A DNA stretch of 64,000 nt. Source: Acetobacter sp. GTDB lineage: Bacteria > Pseudomonadota > Alphaproteobacteria > Acetobacterales > Acetobacteraceae. A model generated the notes under the pieces. That model was not told the origin of the DNA and did no database searches. It saw nothing but the letters and a program-made list of their open reading frames with translations. This document shows positions 8,193-16,662 of this stretch, one piece after another (position 1 is the stretch's first letter; every line of letters starts with the position of its first letter). The stretch lies in the NCBI RefSeq assembly GCF_022483985.1, contig NZ_JAKVME010000001.1:1-64000 (forward strand), written 5' to 3'. Made by a program: the position numbers and the translations under genes.

Positions 8193-8253
8193 CCTCCCAA
8201 ATTGGGAGGTTTACAATCGATTTATCGATGGTATAAACGATCCCATATTGGGA
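8193..8253 (+). promoter_or_regulatory. Promoter with two operator palindromes for higBA
   Basis: CCTCCCAAATTGGGAGG (8193-8209) and TCCCATATTGGGA (8241-8253) share the half-sites TCCCA/TGGGA. Between them lie a -35-like TTTACA (8210-8215) and a -10-like TATAAA (8232-8237) with 16-bp spacing. The first palindrome abuts the -35 box and the second overlaps the GGAGGA ribosome binding site. This is the layout expected for autorepression by the HigA antitoxin. Confidence 0.65.
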
Positions 8254-8262
8254 GGAACATCA

Positions 8263-8541
8263 GTGCGGTTGATTGGTCGAACAAAATTAGCGCCGTTAGC
8301 CGTTTCTGACAGTGAAACAGGTAAATGGATCGCTAATTGGATAAAAGAGCTCGAATATGCACACTGGAAACATCCATCCGATGTGTCGAGTCAATTCCCG
8401 CGCTCTTATCGCGATAGCGATAGCCGCTTCATATTTCCCCTACTGCACCGCCCAACTGGAGTAGAGGTCTTGATCGCTTTTCCTCAGGGAACAGCCCTTA
8501 TAACGGCAATAAAATCTCTTGAAACCCATGATGGACGCTAA
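8263..8541 (+). CDS. higB: HigB-family toxin (mRNA interferase type)
   Basis: This protein of about 92 residues begins VRLIGRTKLAPLA, then has WIKELEYAHWKHPSDVSSQFP and a central SRFIFPL strand. The pattern follows the RelE-fold HigB toxins that cleave mRNA on the ribosome. The GTG start at 8263 has GGAGGA 6 bases upstream; a TTG at 8248 lies before that site and is unlikely. The C-terminus (ALITAIKSLETHDGR) differs from typical HigB, which ends in a WIGTH-like stretch, so activity is not certain. It overlaps the antitoxin gene by about 11 bases. Confidence 0.75.
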   Translation: MRLIGRTKLAPLAVSDSETGKWIANWIKELEYAHWKHPSDVSSQFPRSYRDSDSRFIFPLLHRPTGVEVLIAFPQGTALITAIKSLETHDGR

Positions 8542-9742
8542 AATCATTCGCACTGAAGATCAGTATCACGCTTACCTTAAGGAGGTTGGTGATCTGATCG
8601 TACGCAGTGAAGTTCTGACGGCGGCCGAACAAAACCGGATGGAGGTTTTGACTGTCCTCATCGAGTCTTATGAAAACGGGAAGTGCCCGGTAGAACCAAC
8701 AGATCCGATTGATGCTATTCTTTTTCGCATGGAAGAACGGGGCCTTAAGCGAGCGGATTTGATTCCGTATTTTGGAACTAGCAGCAGAGTGTCTGAGGTC
8801 TTAAACCGTAAGCGGCCTTTGACGGTTCAGATGATACGTGCCCTTTCCCTAGGTTTGGGCATTTCGGCTGATACTCTTGTTGGCTTAAATGAGGTGGCTC
8901 CAGTAAAAAAAGAAATCGATTGGTCCAAATTTCCAATTAAAGAAATGGTAAGCCGTGGATGGATGGATCGTCTTACAAATAAAAGTATTGGTTTGGCTGA
9001 AAGTGTAATTAAAGATTACATAGCGGGTTCAGGTCTGCAGATAGGAGCTGCATCTTTCCGTCGTAGTCTTGCAGGTGACGCCACGTCGCCTACGACGGTG
9101 TACGCTTTATATGCTTGGCTTGCTCGCGTTATACAGAAAGCGCGAGCATCCAAAAATAATATAAATGCATTTGATCCTAGTAAGATTAATTCAGGTTTTT
9201 TGAGAGAGTTAGCCCAACTGAGTTGGTCAGAGCGTGGCCCCCTTTTGGCTGTTGAATATCTTCAGAACCATGGGATTGTTGTGGTTTTTGAAGGACATCT
9301 AAAAGGTACTCAAGTTGATGGGGCAGCTCTCAAAGATGTAGATGGAACGCCAATAATAGCTCTGACGCTACGATACGATAGGCTAGATAATTTTTGGTTC
9401 ACATTACTTCATGAAGTGGCTCATGTTTGGAAACATTTAGATGGAGATGAAGAAGCCTTTGTTGATGATTTAAATGTTTCATCGGAAGATAGGCGTGAAG
9501 CTGAAGCCAATCGCCTCGCTGGAGAAGCTTTTATACCGCGACTTATTTGGCGGCGAAGTGATGCTTATATTTCTCCAAGTAAAGAGAGCATCAATAATCT
9601 TGCACGAGAATTGAAAATACATCCTGCGATAGTCGCGGGTAGATTAAGAAAGGATACAGGGAATTTCTCTGTATTCAGTGATATGCTGGGTAGTGGAGAG
9701 GTGAAAAACATGTTCGTTTCTGAGCTTGAGGATGCTGTATAA
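8531..9742 (+). CDS. higA: HigA-type antitoxin fused to ImmA/IrrE metallopeptidase
   Basis: This protein of about 403 residues has an N-terminal HigA-like region with an XRE helix-turn-helix (LKRADLIPYFGTSSRVSEVLNRKRPLTVQMIRAL, roughly residues 70-105) and a C-terminal ImmA/IrrE zinc peptidase. The peptidase shows LLHEVAHVWKH near residue 293 and a downstream EAEANRLAGEAFIP helix. Standard HigA antitoxins are about 100-140 residues, so this is a long, protease-fused version. Known ImmA peptidases cleave repressors on a stress signal, so the antitoxin could be conditionally destroyed; that is inference. Starts at 8528 and 8531 are both possible. It overlaps the next gene by one base. Confidence 0.82.
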   Translation: MDAKIIRTEDQYHAYLKEVGDLIVRSEVLTAAEQNRMEVLTVLIESYENGKCPVEPTDPIDAILFRMEERGLKRADLIPYFGTSSRVSEVLNRKRPLTVQMIRALSLGLGISADTLVGLNEVAPVKKEIDWSKFPIKEMVSRGWMDRLTNKSIGLAESVIKDYIAGSGLQIGAASFRRSLAGDATSPTTVYALYAWLARVIQKARASKNNINAFDPSKINSGFLRELAQLSWSERGPLLAVEYLQNHGIVVVFEGHLKGTQVDGAALKDVDGTPIIALTLRYDRLDNFWFTLLHEVAHVWKHLDGDEEAFVDDLNVSSEDRREAEANRLAGEAFIPRLIWRRSDAYISPSKESINNLARELKIHPAIVAGRLRKDTGNFSVFSDMLGSGEVKNMFVSELEDAV

Positions 9743-10896
9743 TGTCAGCTACGCACATTTCTATTCTAAAGGCTAATCAAAACGAACTCGAGGCAATCTA
9801 TCATCTGGATGATAGGAGTTCGGATAAATTATCCATTCTCTTTGAGATTGATCCGCCTTCGGAAAGTGTTCGTAGCCGTAAGTATATGAAGGAGAGTGAA
9901 AATCCTACTATAACTTACTTGGACCGAAAGATTGATGAAATAGCGGATCGTTGGCCTCAACGGCCGGCAATGATCGATGGATTTCGGTGGGCGCCGGATG
10001 CTCGGGCTGAGAATGGCGAGCATGTAATCCCTTACATCATTTCACGTTTGACTGCAGCGGGTAATCCTGTGACGCCAGTTATCGGATATGATCGATGGGA
10101 GAGTGCTGAGTATAGGTTGGCTTTGAAAAATATTCCTCTTTGTCAAATTAATGGGTGGTGTTTGCGTTTGGACATCACTGCCATCGAAGATTTTTCTGAA
10201 CCGGAATTTTTTCAGGAAAATATAGATAGTATTATTGAAGAATTGAATATTGATCCGCGGCAGTGCTGTGTAATTTTAGATTTTGCCGACCTCTCAGCCA
10301 TAGCAGATCCTGTCCCAGACATTGTCGGAAAAGCAAGCGGGATCATCAAACATCTCCAAAAAACTAACTTCTTATATTACACAGTGTGTGGCTGCTCCCT
10401 ACCATCCTCTGTCGACAAGGCGGTCTCCAAACGAGATACAAGTGGATTGATTCTTCGCAAAGAGATGTTGGTTTATCAGATGCTTAGGTCTGAATTCCCA
10501 GCCGATCTTGTTAAGAGTGGAGACTACGGAGTGCGTGGTCCAACAACTACAGAACACCCTAATCCTAACATCAACGGTAAAATTCGTTACACGACGGAAT
10601 TACACTTTCTTGTAATGCGTGGACACTCGATTAAGCTTGATGACGGGAAGTATGTTCAAATGCATGCTCTTGCTGAAAATGTAGTAAGTTCTGAGCACTA
10701 TCTTGGAGCAGATTTTAGCTGGGGAGATAGAAACCTTTTATCCTGCAGTAAAAAAGAGAAAATAAAAGGAAAGATAAAATCGGGTAATGCCGGAACATGG
10801 ATCGGATTTGATACTAACCATCATCTAACTTTCACTATTCAAGAGGTTGAAGAATTTGAGCGTAAGCTTAAAGTGCGTGAGCTTGCTGAAGTCTGA
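9742..10896 (+). CDS. Beta family protein (T4 beta-protein-like)
   Basis: This 384-residue protein resembles the 'beta protein' family of phage and bacterial proteins. It has an N-terminal strand with ISILKANQNELEAIYHLD, then LFEIDPP, ITYLDRKIDEIADRW, WCLRLDITAIEDF and CVILDFADLSAI, in a TIM-barrel-like rhythm of strands. The function of the family is unknown, and the match is by eye only. The gene overlaps the HigA-ImmA stop by one base, so it is part of the same operon. Base composition here (8.2-11.2 kb) is clearly more AT-rich than the flanking tra and trb genes, which suggests a separately acquired cassette. Confidence 0.65.
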   Translation: MSATHISILKANQNELEAIYHLDDRSSDKLSILFEIDPPSESVRSRKYMKESENPTITYLDRKIDEIADRWPQRPAMIDGFRWAPDARAENGEHVIPYIISRLTAAGNPVTPVIGYDRWESAEYRLALKNIPLCQINGWCLRLDITAIEDFSEPEFFQENIDSIIEELNIDPRQCCVILDFADLSAIADPVPDIVGKASGIIKHLQKTNFLYYTVCGCSLPSSVDKAVSKRDTSGLILRKEMLVYQMLRSEFPADLVKSGDYGVRGPTTTEHPNPNINGKIRYTTELHFLVMRGHSIKLDDGKYVQMHALAENVVSSEHYLGADFSWGDRNLLSCSKKEKIKGKIKSGNAGTWIGFDTNHHLTFTIQEVEEFERKLKVRELAEV

Positions 10897-10938
10897 TTTA
10901 ATGCGATTATCCTTTGAAATAATTTTGTGTGAGGTAAA

Positions 10939-11178
10939 ATGACTAGTATTGTATATCTCTCTCCAAGAGAAGATATTCCGGCCAATCATCATGTCGCCGT
11001 CGTTATTCACAAAGACGAGAGAGGTGTCGAAAAAGGCTATTTTTACGACAGTAAAGAAAAGGATTTTGGTGGATCAGGTCCATTTGACTGGCTTATGAAG
11101 GAAGTTCTCGATCGTGCGACACGGTATGCTACAGAGCGAGGAATTTCGACTGTTGTGGTTCGTGCCAAACGGGACTGA
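10939..11178 (+). CDS. Small hypothetical protein (79 aa), third gene of the higBA/beta cassette
   Basis: This 79-residue protein (MTSIVYLSPREDIPANHHVA to TVVVRAKRD) follows the beta gene by 42 bp and has GAGGT upstream of its ATG. It is soluble, with alternating strands and one central helix (WLMKEVLDRATRYATERG). I do not recognise a family. It shares the low GC content of the cassette and is probably cotranscribed with it. Confidence 0.6.
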   Translation: MTSIVYLSPREDIPANHHVAVVIHKDERGVEKGYFYDSKEKDFGGSGPFDWLMKEVLDRATRYATERGISTVVVRAKRD

Positions 11179-11310
11179 TTGCACGACTGCCTTGTCACTT
11201 TCCTGGTGACGATGCTCAATGTTGATTGCACTAGGAAAATACATACCTTTGTCAGACCGAGGTTGTGCTAACCTAGCGCCGAAGATTTGGTGATCTAGAT
11301 GGAGATCGTG

Positions 11311-11532
11311 ATGTCCGGACACAAAACGCAGGAACGGCAGCATTATGCGTGGGCCAGCTTTGAGGCGGTCCGCATTGCTGGTGAGCGGGCGCGAGTAGCG
11401 CGGGCAGCCAGTGGTGAGATTATGACCTATGTCCAGAAGGGATGGGTTGTGCGCGAATTCCCCGGCGGTCGGGTTGAACGTCTTGCACCGCTGGAAGAGT
11501 TCCGCGATGAAGATTTTCCCTATCCGGCGTGA
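11311..11532 (+). CDS. Small protein preceding zeta toxin; probable antitoxin
   Basis: This protein of about 73 residues (MSGHKTQERQHYAWASFEAVR to LEEFRDEDFPYPA) has GGAG at 11301-11304, which favours the ATG at 11311 over the one at 11299. It has a helical N-terminus and a short strand region (MTYVQKGWVVREFPGGRVERL). Its stop overlaps the GTG start of the zeta-like gene (GTGA, 11529-11532). A small gene tightly coupled upstream of a zeta kinase is the usual antitoxin position. The antitoxin role rests on position, not on a recognised domain. Confidence 0.65.
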   Translation: MSGHKTQERQHYAWASFEAVRIAGERARVARAASGEIMTYVQKGWVVREFPGGRVERLAPLEEFRDEDFPYPA

Positions 11533-12107
11533 CGCGATTACTGATTTATGCAGGACCGAACGGCTCTGGCAAAAGTAGTCTGCGGGTTGGCACCAGTGCT
11601 GACATTGAGCCGGTCGACGTCGTCATTGACCCCGATCAGATAGCACGGGGCATCGATCCGGCTAGCCCGCGCGATGCCGACCGGGAAGCAGGGCGAAGAG
11701 CCATCGAGATATTCAATGTATCTCTGGCAACCGGAAAATCGATTTCTCTCGAAACGACATTATCCGGCCACTCCATAATCCGTCGCATCATGGCGGCCCG
11801 TATGGCCGGATATCATGTCGAGTTGAGATATATTGCTCTGGCTTCGGTTGAAATGAATGTTCAGCGCGTCAGGGCACGTGCTGCGGGTGGTGGACATTTC
11901 ATTGAACCGGAAGCCATTCGCAGGCGATATATTGGCAGCCTCGGCAATCTTCCGACTGTTATTGGCCTGTCTGACCATGTTGTCATCTCTGATAATTCAG
12001 GCGTTATGCCGGAGCCTGTGCTTGAAATCGAGAATGGTCAGATTGTGCGTCGAGGCATGATTATGCCTGCGTGGCTGGTCAGCACATGTCCTGATCTATG
12101 CCGTTAG
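11529..12107 (+). CDS. Zeta-toxin-family kinase
   Basis: This 192-residue P-loop protein has the Walker A motif in IYAGPNGSGKSSLR at residues 7-20, then VIDPDQIARGI and ISLETTLSG. These are hallmark zeta features: the aspartate in the substrate site and the conserved ETTL strand. RYIALASVEMNVQRVRAR follows. Zeta toxins phosphorylate UDP-N-acetylglucosamine or related sugars and block cell-wall synthesis. With the upstream small gene it probably maintains the element in dividing cells. The start is GTG, coupled by a four-base overlap. About 170 bp of non-coding DNA with a shared regulatory motif follows before traG. Confidence 0.85.
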   Translation: MTRLLIYAGPNGSGKSSLRVGTSADIEPVDVVIDPDQIARGIDPASPRDADREAGRRAIEIFNVSLATGKSISLETTLSGHSIIRRIMAARMAGYHVELRYIALASVEMNVQRVRARAAGGGHFIEPEAIRRRYIGSLGNLPTVIGLSDHVVISDNSGVMPEPVLEIENGQIVRRGMIMPAWLVSTCPDLCR

Positions 12108-12162
12108 TGCGTTTTGTCGCCAAGACCAAAGACGCTGTTGTAATGGACTCTGGTAACGCTTG

Positions 12163-12201
12163 CGCCGACAATTTTACGCCCTTTTGCGCCGGGCTGCGCA
12201 G
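12163..12201. promoter_or_regulatory. 39-bp conserved upstream element, copy 1 (traG)
   Basis: This 39-bp sequence begins CGCCGACAATTTTACGCC and ends CTGCGCAG. Some 31 of 39 positions match the copy at 15520-15558 upstream of trbB. It lies 76 bp before the traG start. Conservation between two transfer promoters, one divergent to mucR, suggests an operator or promoter used by both. Confidence 0.55.
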
Positions 12202-12277
12202 GTAGGGCTGAAAATATTGAATCCAGCTATCTGTCTTCGTTTCCTTTCCTCCATGGGGTTGTATGGAGGAAATCACT

Positions 12278-14281
12278 ATGTCCGGATCACGGATTTTATG
12301 GGGACAGGTGAGCGTCGTCCTGCTCATGATCGTCCTGTCATGGTGGATGGCGACGCAATGGGTGGCGTGGAAACTGGGCTTTCAGCCCCAGCTTGGTCCG
12401 CCCTGGTTCACGCTTGCGCATCATTGGCCCGTCTACTGGCCCCCCATGTTTTTCTGGTGGTGGTATCTTTACGATGCCTATGCCCCGGATATTTTTAATC
12501 AGGGAGGCTGGATCGCAGGAAGTGGAGGCGTGCTGGCATTGGTGGCCGCCATCACGCTTTCTATCCGTCGCGCCCGTGAGGTAAGACGGGCGGCGACCTA
12601 TGGGAGTGCACGCTGGGCCAGTCGTGAGGAATTACAACAATCCGGACTGCTTGATCCTGACGGTGTCATTCTTGGGCAGTATGGTCGGGATTATCTCCGC
12701 CATAACGGTCCCGAGCATGTCCTCTGTTTTGCGCCGACCCGTTCTGGCAAAGGGGTGGGGCTTGTCATTCCAACCCTTCTGACATGGCCCGGATCAACCA
12801 TCGTCCACGATATCAAGGGTGAAAACTGGCAGATTACGTCGGGTTTTCGTGCCCGCTTCAGCCGGGTCATTCTGTTCGACCCGACCAATCCGGCCTCTGA
12901 TCCCTACAACCCGCTGCTTGAAATTCGCCAGGGGGAGTGGGAGGTCCGCGACGCGCAGAATGTCGCGGACGTGCTTGTCGATCCCGAAGGATCGCTTGAA
13001 CGCCGGAACCATTGGGAGAAAACCTCACACTCTCTGCTGGTGGGCGCCATCCTGCATGTTCTATATGCAGAGAAAGACAAGACCCTCTACGGCGTTGCCA
13101 ATCTTCTGTCCGATCCGAAACGCTCGATTGAAGCCACGCTTGCTGCGATGATGCAGACGAAGCATCTCGGCAAGGATGGCCCGCATCCGGTGGTCGCATC
13201 AGCTGCCCGTGAACTGCTGAACAAATCTCCCAACGAACGATCGGGTGTGCTTTCTACCGCCATGTCGTTTCTTGGTCTGTATCGCGATCCGGTCGTCGCG
13301 AAAGTTACCTCGCGTTGTGCGTGGCGGATTGCGGATATTGTCAAAGGGCGGTGTTCCACCACGCTTTATCTCAGCGTGCCCCCTTCGGATATCAGTCGCA
13401 CCAAACCGTTGATCCGTCTGATGCTGAACCAGATCGGACGTAGGCTGACCGAGGATCTGAACGCGCATAAACATAATCATCGCCTGCTGATGATGCTGGA
13501 TGAATTTCCCGCACTCGGACGGCTCGACTTCTTTGAAAGCGCTTTGGCGTTCATGGGAGGTTACGGCATCAAAGCTTTTCTGATTGCCCAAAGTCTCAAT
13601 CAGATCGAGAAAGCTTACGGTCAGAACAACTCGATCCTCGATAACTGCCATGTGCGGGTCAGTTTTGCCACCAACGATGAACGGACCGCCAAACGGGTCT
13701 CGGATGCGCTGGGGACCGCCACTGAAATCCGGTCCCAGAAAAACTATGCCGGGCATCGCCTGTCGCCCTGGCTGGGGCATCTGATGGTCTCGCGGCAGGA
13801 AAGTGCGCGCCCGCTCCTGACGCCTGGTGAAATCATGCAGCTTCCACCAGCCGATGAAATTGTCATGGCGGCGGGCACCCCGCCTGTCCGGGCGAAGAAG
13901 GCACGCTATTATGGTGATGCGCGCTTCAAGGAACGGCTGCTGCCTCCGCCCAAATCGGGCGAGGCAACGGCGTCAGCACCAACGCATCCAGATGACTGGA
14001 CCTTACGCCCATCGCCGGAGACAGCCGGACATACCTCAGTTCCCACACAGCCAGCGCAGGAAGAGGAAACACCTCTGGGGGCGGGGCACAAGCGGACTCC
14101 GGATGCCGACCCCAGCGATATTCCACCCCGTGATGAGACGGATGAGCAGCGCGAACAGACCAGACCACCCGAGGCCGGCCAGCGCGGCACACGGTGGGAC
14201 CGGGACTTTCTCGATCTGCAGAAAGTCGCCCGGCTGGCTGCCATTGACCGCGATGATGGCATGGAGATCGGTGGACCATGA
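12278..14281 (+). CDS. traG: TraG/VirD4 conjugative coupling ATPase
   Basis: This coupling protein of about 667 residues has two N-terminal membrane segments (WGQVSVVLLMIVLSWWMA and GSGGVLALVAAITL). Walker A is in FAPTRSGKGVGLVIPTLL near residue 153, and Walker B in LLMMLDEFPALGRLDFF near residues 402-415, followed by FLIAQSLNQIEKAYG. It links the relaxase-DNA complex to the mating pore at the inner membrane and powers DNA transport. GGAGGA at 12266 favours ATG 12278 over 12263. The tail after residue 540 is proline- and acid-rich and probably unstructured. The stop overlaps the RHH gene (ATGA at 14278). Confidence 0.93.
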   Translation: MSGSRILWGQVSVVLLMIVLSWWMATQWVAWKLGFQPQLGPPWFTLAHHWPVYWPPMFFWWWYLYDAYAPDIFNQGGWIAGSGGVLALVAAITLSIRRAREVRRAATYGSARWASREELQQSGLLDPDGVILGQYGRDYLRHNGPEHVLCFAPTRSGKGVGLVIPTLLTWPGSTIVHDIKGENWQITSGFRARFSRVILFDPTNPASDPYNPLLEIRQGEWEVRDAQNVADVLVDPEGSLERRNHWEKTSHSLLVGAILHVLYAEKDKTLYGVANLLSDPKRSIEATLAAMMQTKHLGKDGPHPVVASAARELLNKSPNERSGVLSTAMSFLGLYRDPVVAKVTSRCAWRIADIVKGRCSTTLYLSVPPSDISRTKPLIRLMLNQIGRRLTEDLNAHKHNHRLLMMLDEFPALGRLDFFESALAFMGGYGIKAFLIAQSLNQIEKAYGQNNSILDNCHVRVSFATNDERTAKRVSDALGTATEIRSQKNYAGHRLSPWLGHLMVSRQESARPLLTPGEIMQLPPADEIVMAAGTPPVRAKKARYYGDARFKERLLPPPKSGEATASAPTHPDDWTLRPSPETAGHTSVPTQPAQEEETPLGAGHKRTPDADPSDIPPRDETDEQREQTRPPEAGQRGTRWDRDFLDLQKVARLAAIDRDDGMEIGGP

Positions 14282-14715
14282 AGCGCGCCCGCAAGAAGCA
14301 GCAGATGACGGTCTATCTTGATCCCGATCTGTTCAAAGCTGTCAGTGACATGGCCACCCGCCGCCGTCAGTCCGGTTCTCTCGTGGTCGAGACGGCTCTC
14401 TCTGTCTTTTTCTCGCCAGAAGAGGGGACCGGGCAGGCCGCACTGACCCGACGGCTGGACCGTGTCGATAAACGCCTGTCACGGCTGGAGCGCGATACCG
14501 GGATTACCGTCGAGACGCTGGCCCAGTTCATTCGTTTCTGGATGATCATGACGCCCGCCTTGCCAGAAAGCTCGGCTGCTGCTGCACGAGCGCAGGCGGC
14601 GGAGCGTTATGAAGGCTTCATCGAGGCACTCGGCAGGCGTCTGGCGACAGGCCGACGCCTGCATGAGGATATTCAGCCACCCGACGCACCTTATGGCGAT
14701 ACGGGTGTGGTGTAG
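14278..14715 (+). CDS. Ribbon-helix-helix (CopG-type) conjugation protein
   Basis: This 145-residue protein has an N-terminal ribbon-helix-helix: QMTVYLDPDLFKAVSDMATR followed by SGSLVVETALSVFF. A helical segment with RRLDRVDKRLSRLERDTGI, likely a coiled coil, comes next. The gene overlaps traG by four bases. Small RHH proteins beside traG-type genes often act as relaxosome or oriT-binding accessories or as local repressors; which applies here cannot be told from sequence. Confidence 0.8.
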   Translation: MKRARKKQQMTVYLDPDLFKAVSDMATRRRQSGSLVVETALSVFFSPEEGTGQAALTRRLDRVDKRLSRLERDTGITVETLAQFIRFWMIMTPALPESSAAAARAQAAERYEGFIEALGRRLATGRRLHEDIQPPDAPYGDTGVV

Positions 14716-14730
14716 CGCGCAATGACACTA

Positions 14731-15399
14731 TCACGCCTTTGATGGAGTTTGTTTGCTGCGGCGTGCAGCACGGGGGCTGACGGGTTGTTCTTTCTTTGAT
14801 GCTGGCTGTACAGGTTTGTCCTGTTTCGATTTGGCGGGAGATGACAGTCGCGCGGGCCGGCCAGTGGAGCCAGCCGGTCTGGATGCGTCCGTAAGCGTCG
14901 TTTCCGGGGGCATGACCTCTGCTGTCGCGACCACCTTCTCTACTGTCTTTTCTGGTGTGGGCGTCCGCCCCTTGCGTCCAAGTCCGATATCACGGGCGAC
15001 GGCAGCACGGCGTTCCGCATAGGCGGGAGCGACCATTGGATAATCTTTGGGAAGATTCCATCGCTCCCGGTACTGGGCCGGCGTCAGTTGGTAGCGGGAC
15101 ATCAGATGACGCTTGAGCATCTTGAGCTGTTTCCCATCTTCAAGGCAGATGATGTAATCGGGAGAAACAGACTGGTCGATCGGAACTGCCGGGGCCAGTG
15201 TGGCTTCGACGTCCTGGTGTGTGTCTTCGGCTGGGTTGTCCTGAACGCCGGCGATGGTGCGGATGGTCTCATGGACCTCCCGGATGAAGGCAGGAACATT
15301 TTCTGTCGGTAATGCCGTGTTGCCATTCGAGAGATGGGCTGTGACGATCTGTGTCACGGAGGCGAGAAGGGCAGTGTGCTTGTCGCTGATATCGTCCAC
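14731..15399 (-). CDS. mucR: MucR/Ros family transcriptional regulator with extended tail
   Basis: This protein of about 222 residues has an N-terminal MucR helical region (LLASVTQIVTAHLSNGNTALP). The Ros-type zinc-finger domain follows in DYIICLEDGKQLKMLKRHLMSRYQLTPAQYRERWNLPKDYPMVAP. Normal MucR proteins end near residue 145; here a Lys/Pro/Ser-rich tail of about 75 residues follows. The GTG at 15399 has AGGAAG seven bases upstream; an ATG at 15438 is the alternative start. It is divergent from trbB, with a conserved 39-bp element in between, and it converges on traG's partner gene. It probably regulates the transfer genes; that is inference from position and family. Confidence 0.85.
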   Translation of the reverse strand: MDDISDKHTALLASVTQIVTAHLSNGNTALPTENVPAFIREVHETIRTIAGVQDNPAEDTHQDVEATLAPAVPIDQSVSPDYIICLEDGKQLKMLKRHLMSRYQLTPAQYRERWNLPKDYPMVAPAYAERRAAVARDIGLGRKGRTPTPEKTVEKVVATAEVMPPETTLTDASRPAGSTGRPARLSSPAKSKQDKPVQPASKKEQPVSPRAARRSKQTPSKA

Positions 15400-15519
15400 G
15401 AAATATCTTCCTGAAAATTCGGATCGCTGTCTGGGCATGAAGCCGCTCAACGATGCTGCACATCGGGGCGCGGCACAACCGGATTTTTATTGGGTCAGGT
15501 CTTTCTGTTTCCCGTTCCT

Positions 15520-15558
15520 CGCCGATAATTTTGCGCCTCGTTACGCCGCACTGCGCAG
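15520..15558. promoter_or_regulatory. 39-bp conserved upstream element, copy 2 (mucR/trbB)
   Basis: It begins CGCCGATAATTTTGCGCC and ends CTGCGCAG, aligning without gaps to the copy at 12163-12201. It lies in the divergent mucR-trbB intergenic region, about 100 bp before trbB and 120 bp before mucR. MucR autoregulation together with trb control is a natural reading, unproven. Confidence 0.55.
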
Positions 15559-15657
15559 TCACAAAGAACACTATTGAAAAGTGAAGAAATAGTCCTCTCT
15601 TAATATATCCCGCGCCTCACGGCTGATCTGACAGTATTCGGTAGAGCGGGGATTTCC

Positions 15658-16662
15658 ATGACAGCTCATCAGCCTCTCTCGCCGGGTGCGGTAAGGAGTT
15701 CCGCGATGCTGCGCACCGCCATGGGTGTAGCCATCGCAGATCACCTGTCTGATCCGGCCATTATCGAGGTCATGCTCAATCCGGATGGCCGGCTGTGGAT
15801 TGATCGTCTGGCAGATGGGTTGGCTGACACGGGGGAAGTGGTCCTGCCTGCTGATGCCGAACGCATTGTGCGTCTGGTCGCCCACCATGTTGGAGCAGAG
15901 GTACATTCCGGTGCCCCCCGTGTTTCTGCTGAACTGCCGACGGGTGAGCGGTTCGAAGGGCTGCTCCCGCCAGTCGTGACAGCGCCGAGTTTCGCCATTC
16001 GAAAACCAGCGGTCGCGGTCTTCACGCTCGGGGATTATGTCGCGGCCAACATCATGACAGAGGCGCAGGCGGAGTGGCTGCGCACTGCCGTCATGGCCCG
16101 CAGGAATATCCTTGTGGTCGGTGGGACATCGACGGGCAAGACCACGCTGGTCAACGCCCTGCTGGCCGAGGTCGCAAAAACAGAGGATCGCGTGATCCTG
16201 ATCGAGGATACGCGCGAACTGCAATGCACGGCGCCAAATTTGATCGCCATGCGTACAAAGGATGGTGTCATCACACTGTCCGAACTGGTTCGATCGGCAC
16301 TCCGCCTGCGCCCTGACCGTATCCCGATTGGGGAGGTGCGTGGTCCCGAGGCTCTTGATCTGCTCAAGGCCTGGGGAACCGGCCATCCGGGCGGAATTGG
16401 TACACTCCACGCCGGATCGGTGCTGGCTGCCCTCTATCGACTTGAACAGTTGATCCAGGAAGCCGTCGTCACCGTGCCACGCGCGATGATTGCTGAAACC
16501 ATCGACGTGGTCGCCGTGCTGTCAGGGCGCGGGACCGCCCGTCGTCTGAGCGAACTGGCCGAAATCGACGGTCTTGATTCCGCCACAGACGCTTACCGCA
16601 TCCGTCCGGCCAGCCTGTCATCCTTCGAAACAGCGTTCTCCGGGAAGGGAGAGTCATCATGA
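15658..16662 (+). CDS. trbB: TrbB (VirB11-like) transfer ATPase
   Basis: This 334-residue secretion ATPase has Walker A in [17 protein letters not shown] near residue 154, then an Asp box ([11 protein letters not shown]), a Walker-B-like region ([22 protein letters not shown]) and the His-box segment [15 protein letters not shown]. It forms a cytoplasmic hexamer at the base of the type IV mating pore. GGGGATTTCC precedes the ATG. It is the first gene of the trb operon, and its stop overlaps trbC. Confidence 0.93.
   Translation: MTAHQPLSPGAVRSSAMLRTAMGVAIADHLSDPAIIEVMLNPDGRLWIDRLADGLADTGEVVLPADAERIVRLVAHHVGAEVHSGAPRVSAELPTGERFEGLLPPVVTAPSFAIRKPAVAVFTLGDYVAANIMTEAQAEWLRTAVMARRNILVVGGTSTGKTTLVNALLAEVAKTEDRVILIEDTRELQCTAPNLIAMRTKDGVITLSELVRSALRLRPDRIPIGEVRGPEALDLLKAWGTGHPGGIGTLHAGSVLAALYRLEQLIQEAVVTVPRAMIAETIDVVAVLSGRGTARRLSELAEIDGLDSATDAYRIRPASLSSFETAFSGKGESS

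Noticed and set aside
15741..16410. Long minus-strand frames over trbB
   Set aside because: These are shadows of trbB: no ribosome binding site, unusual amino-acid composition, and the plus frame has clear Walker motifs.
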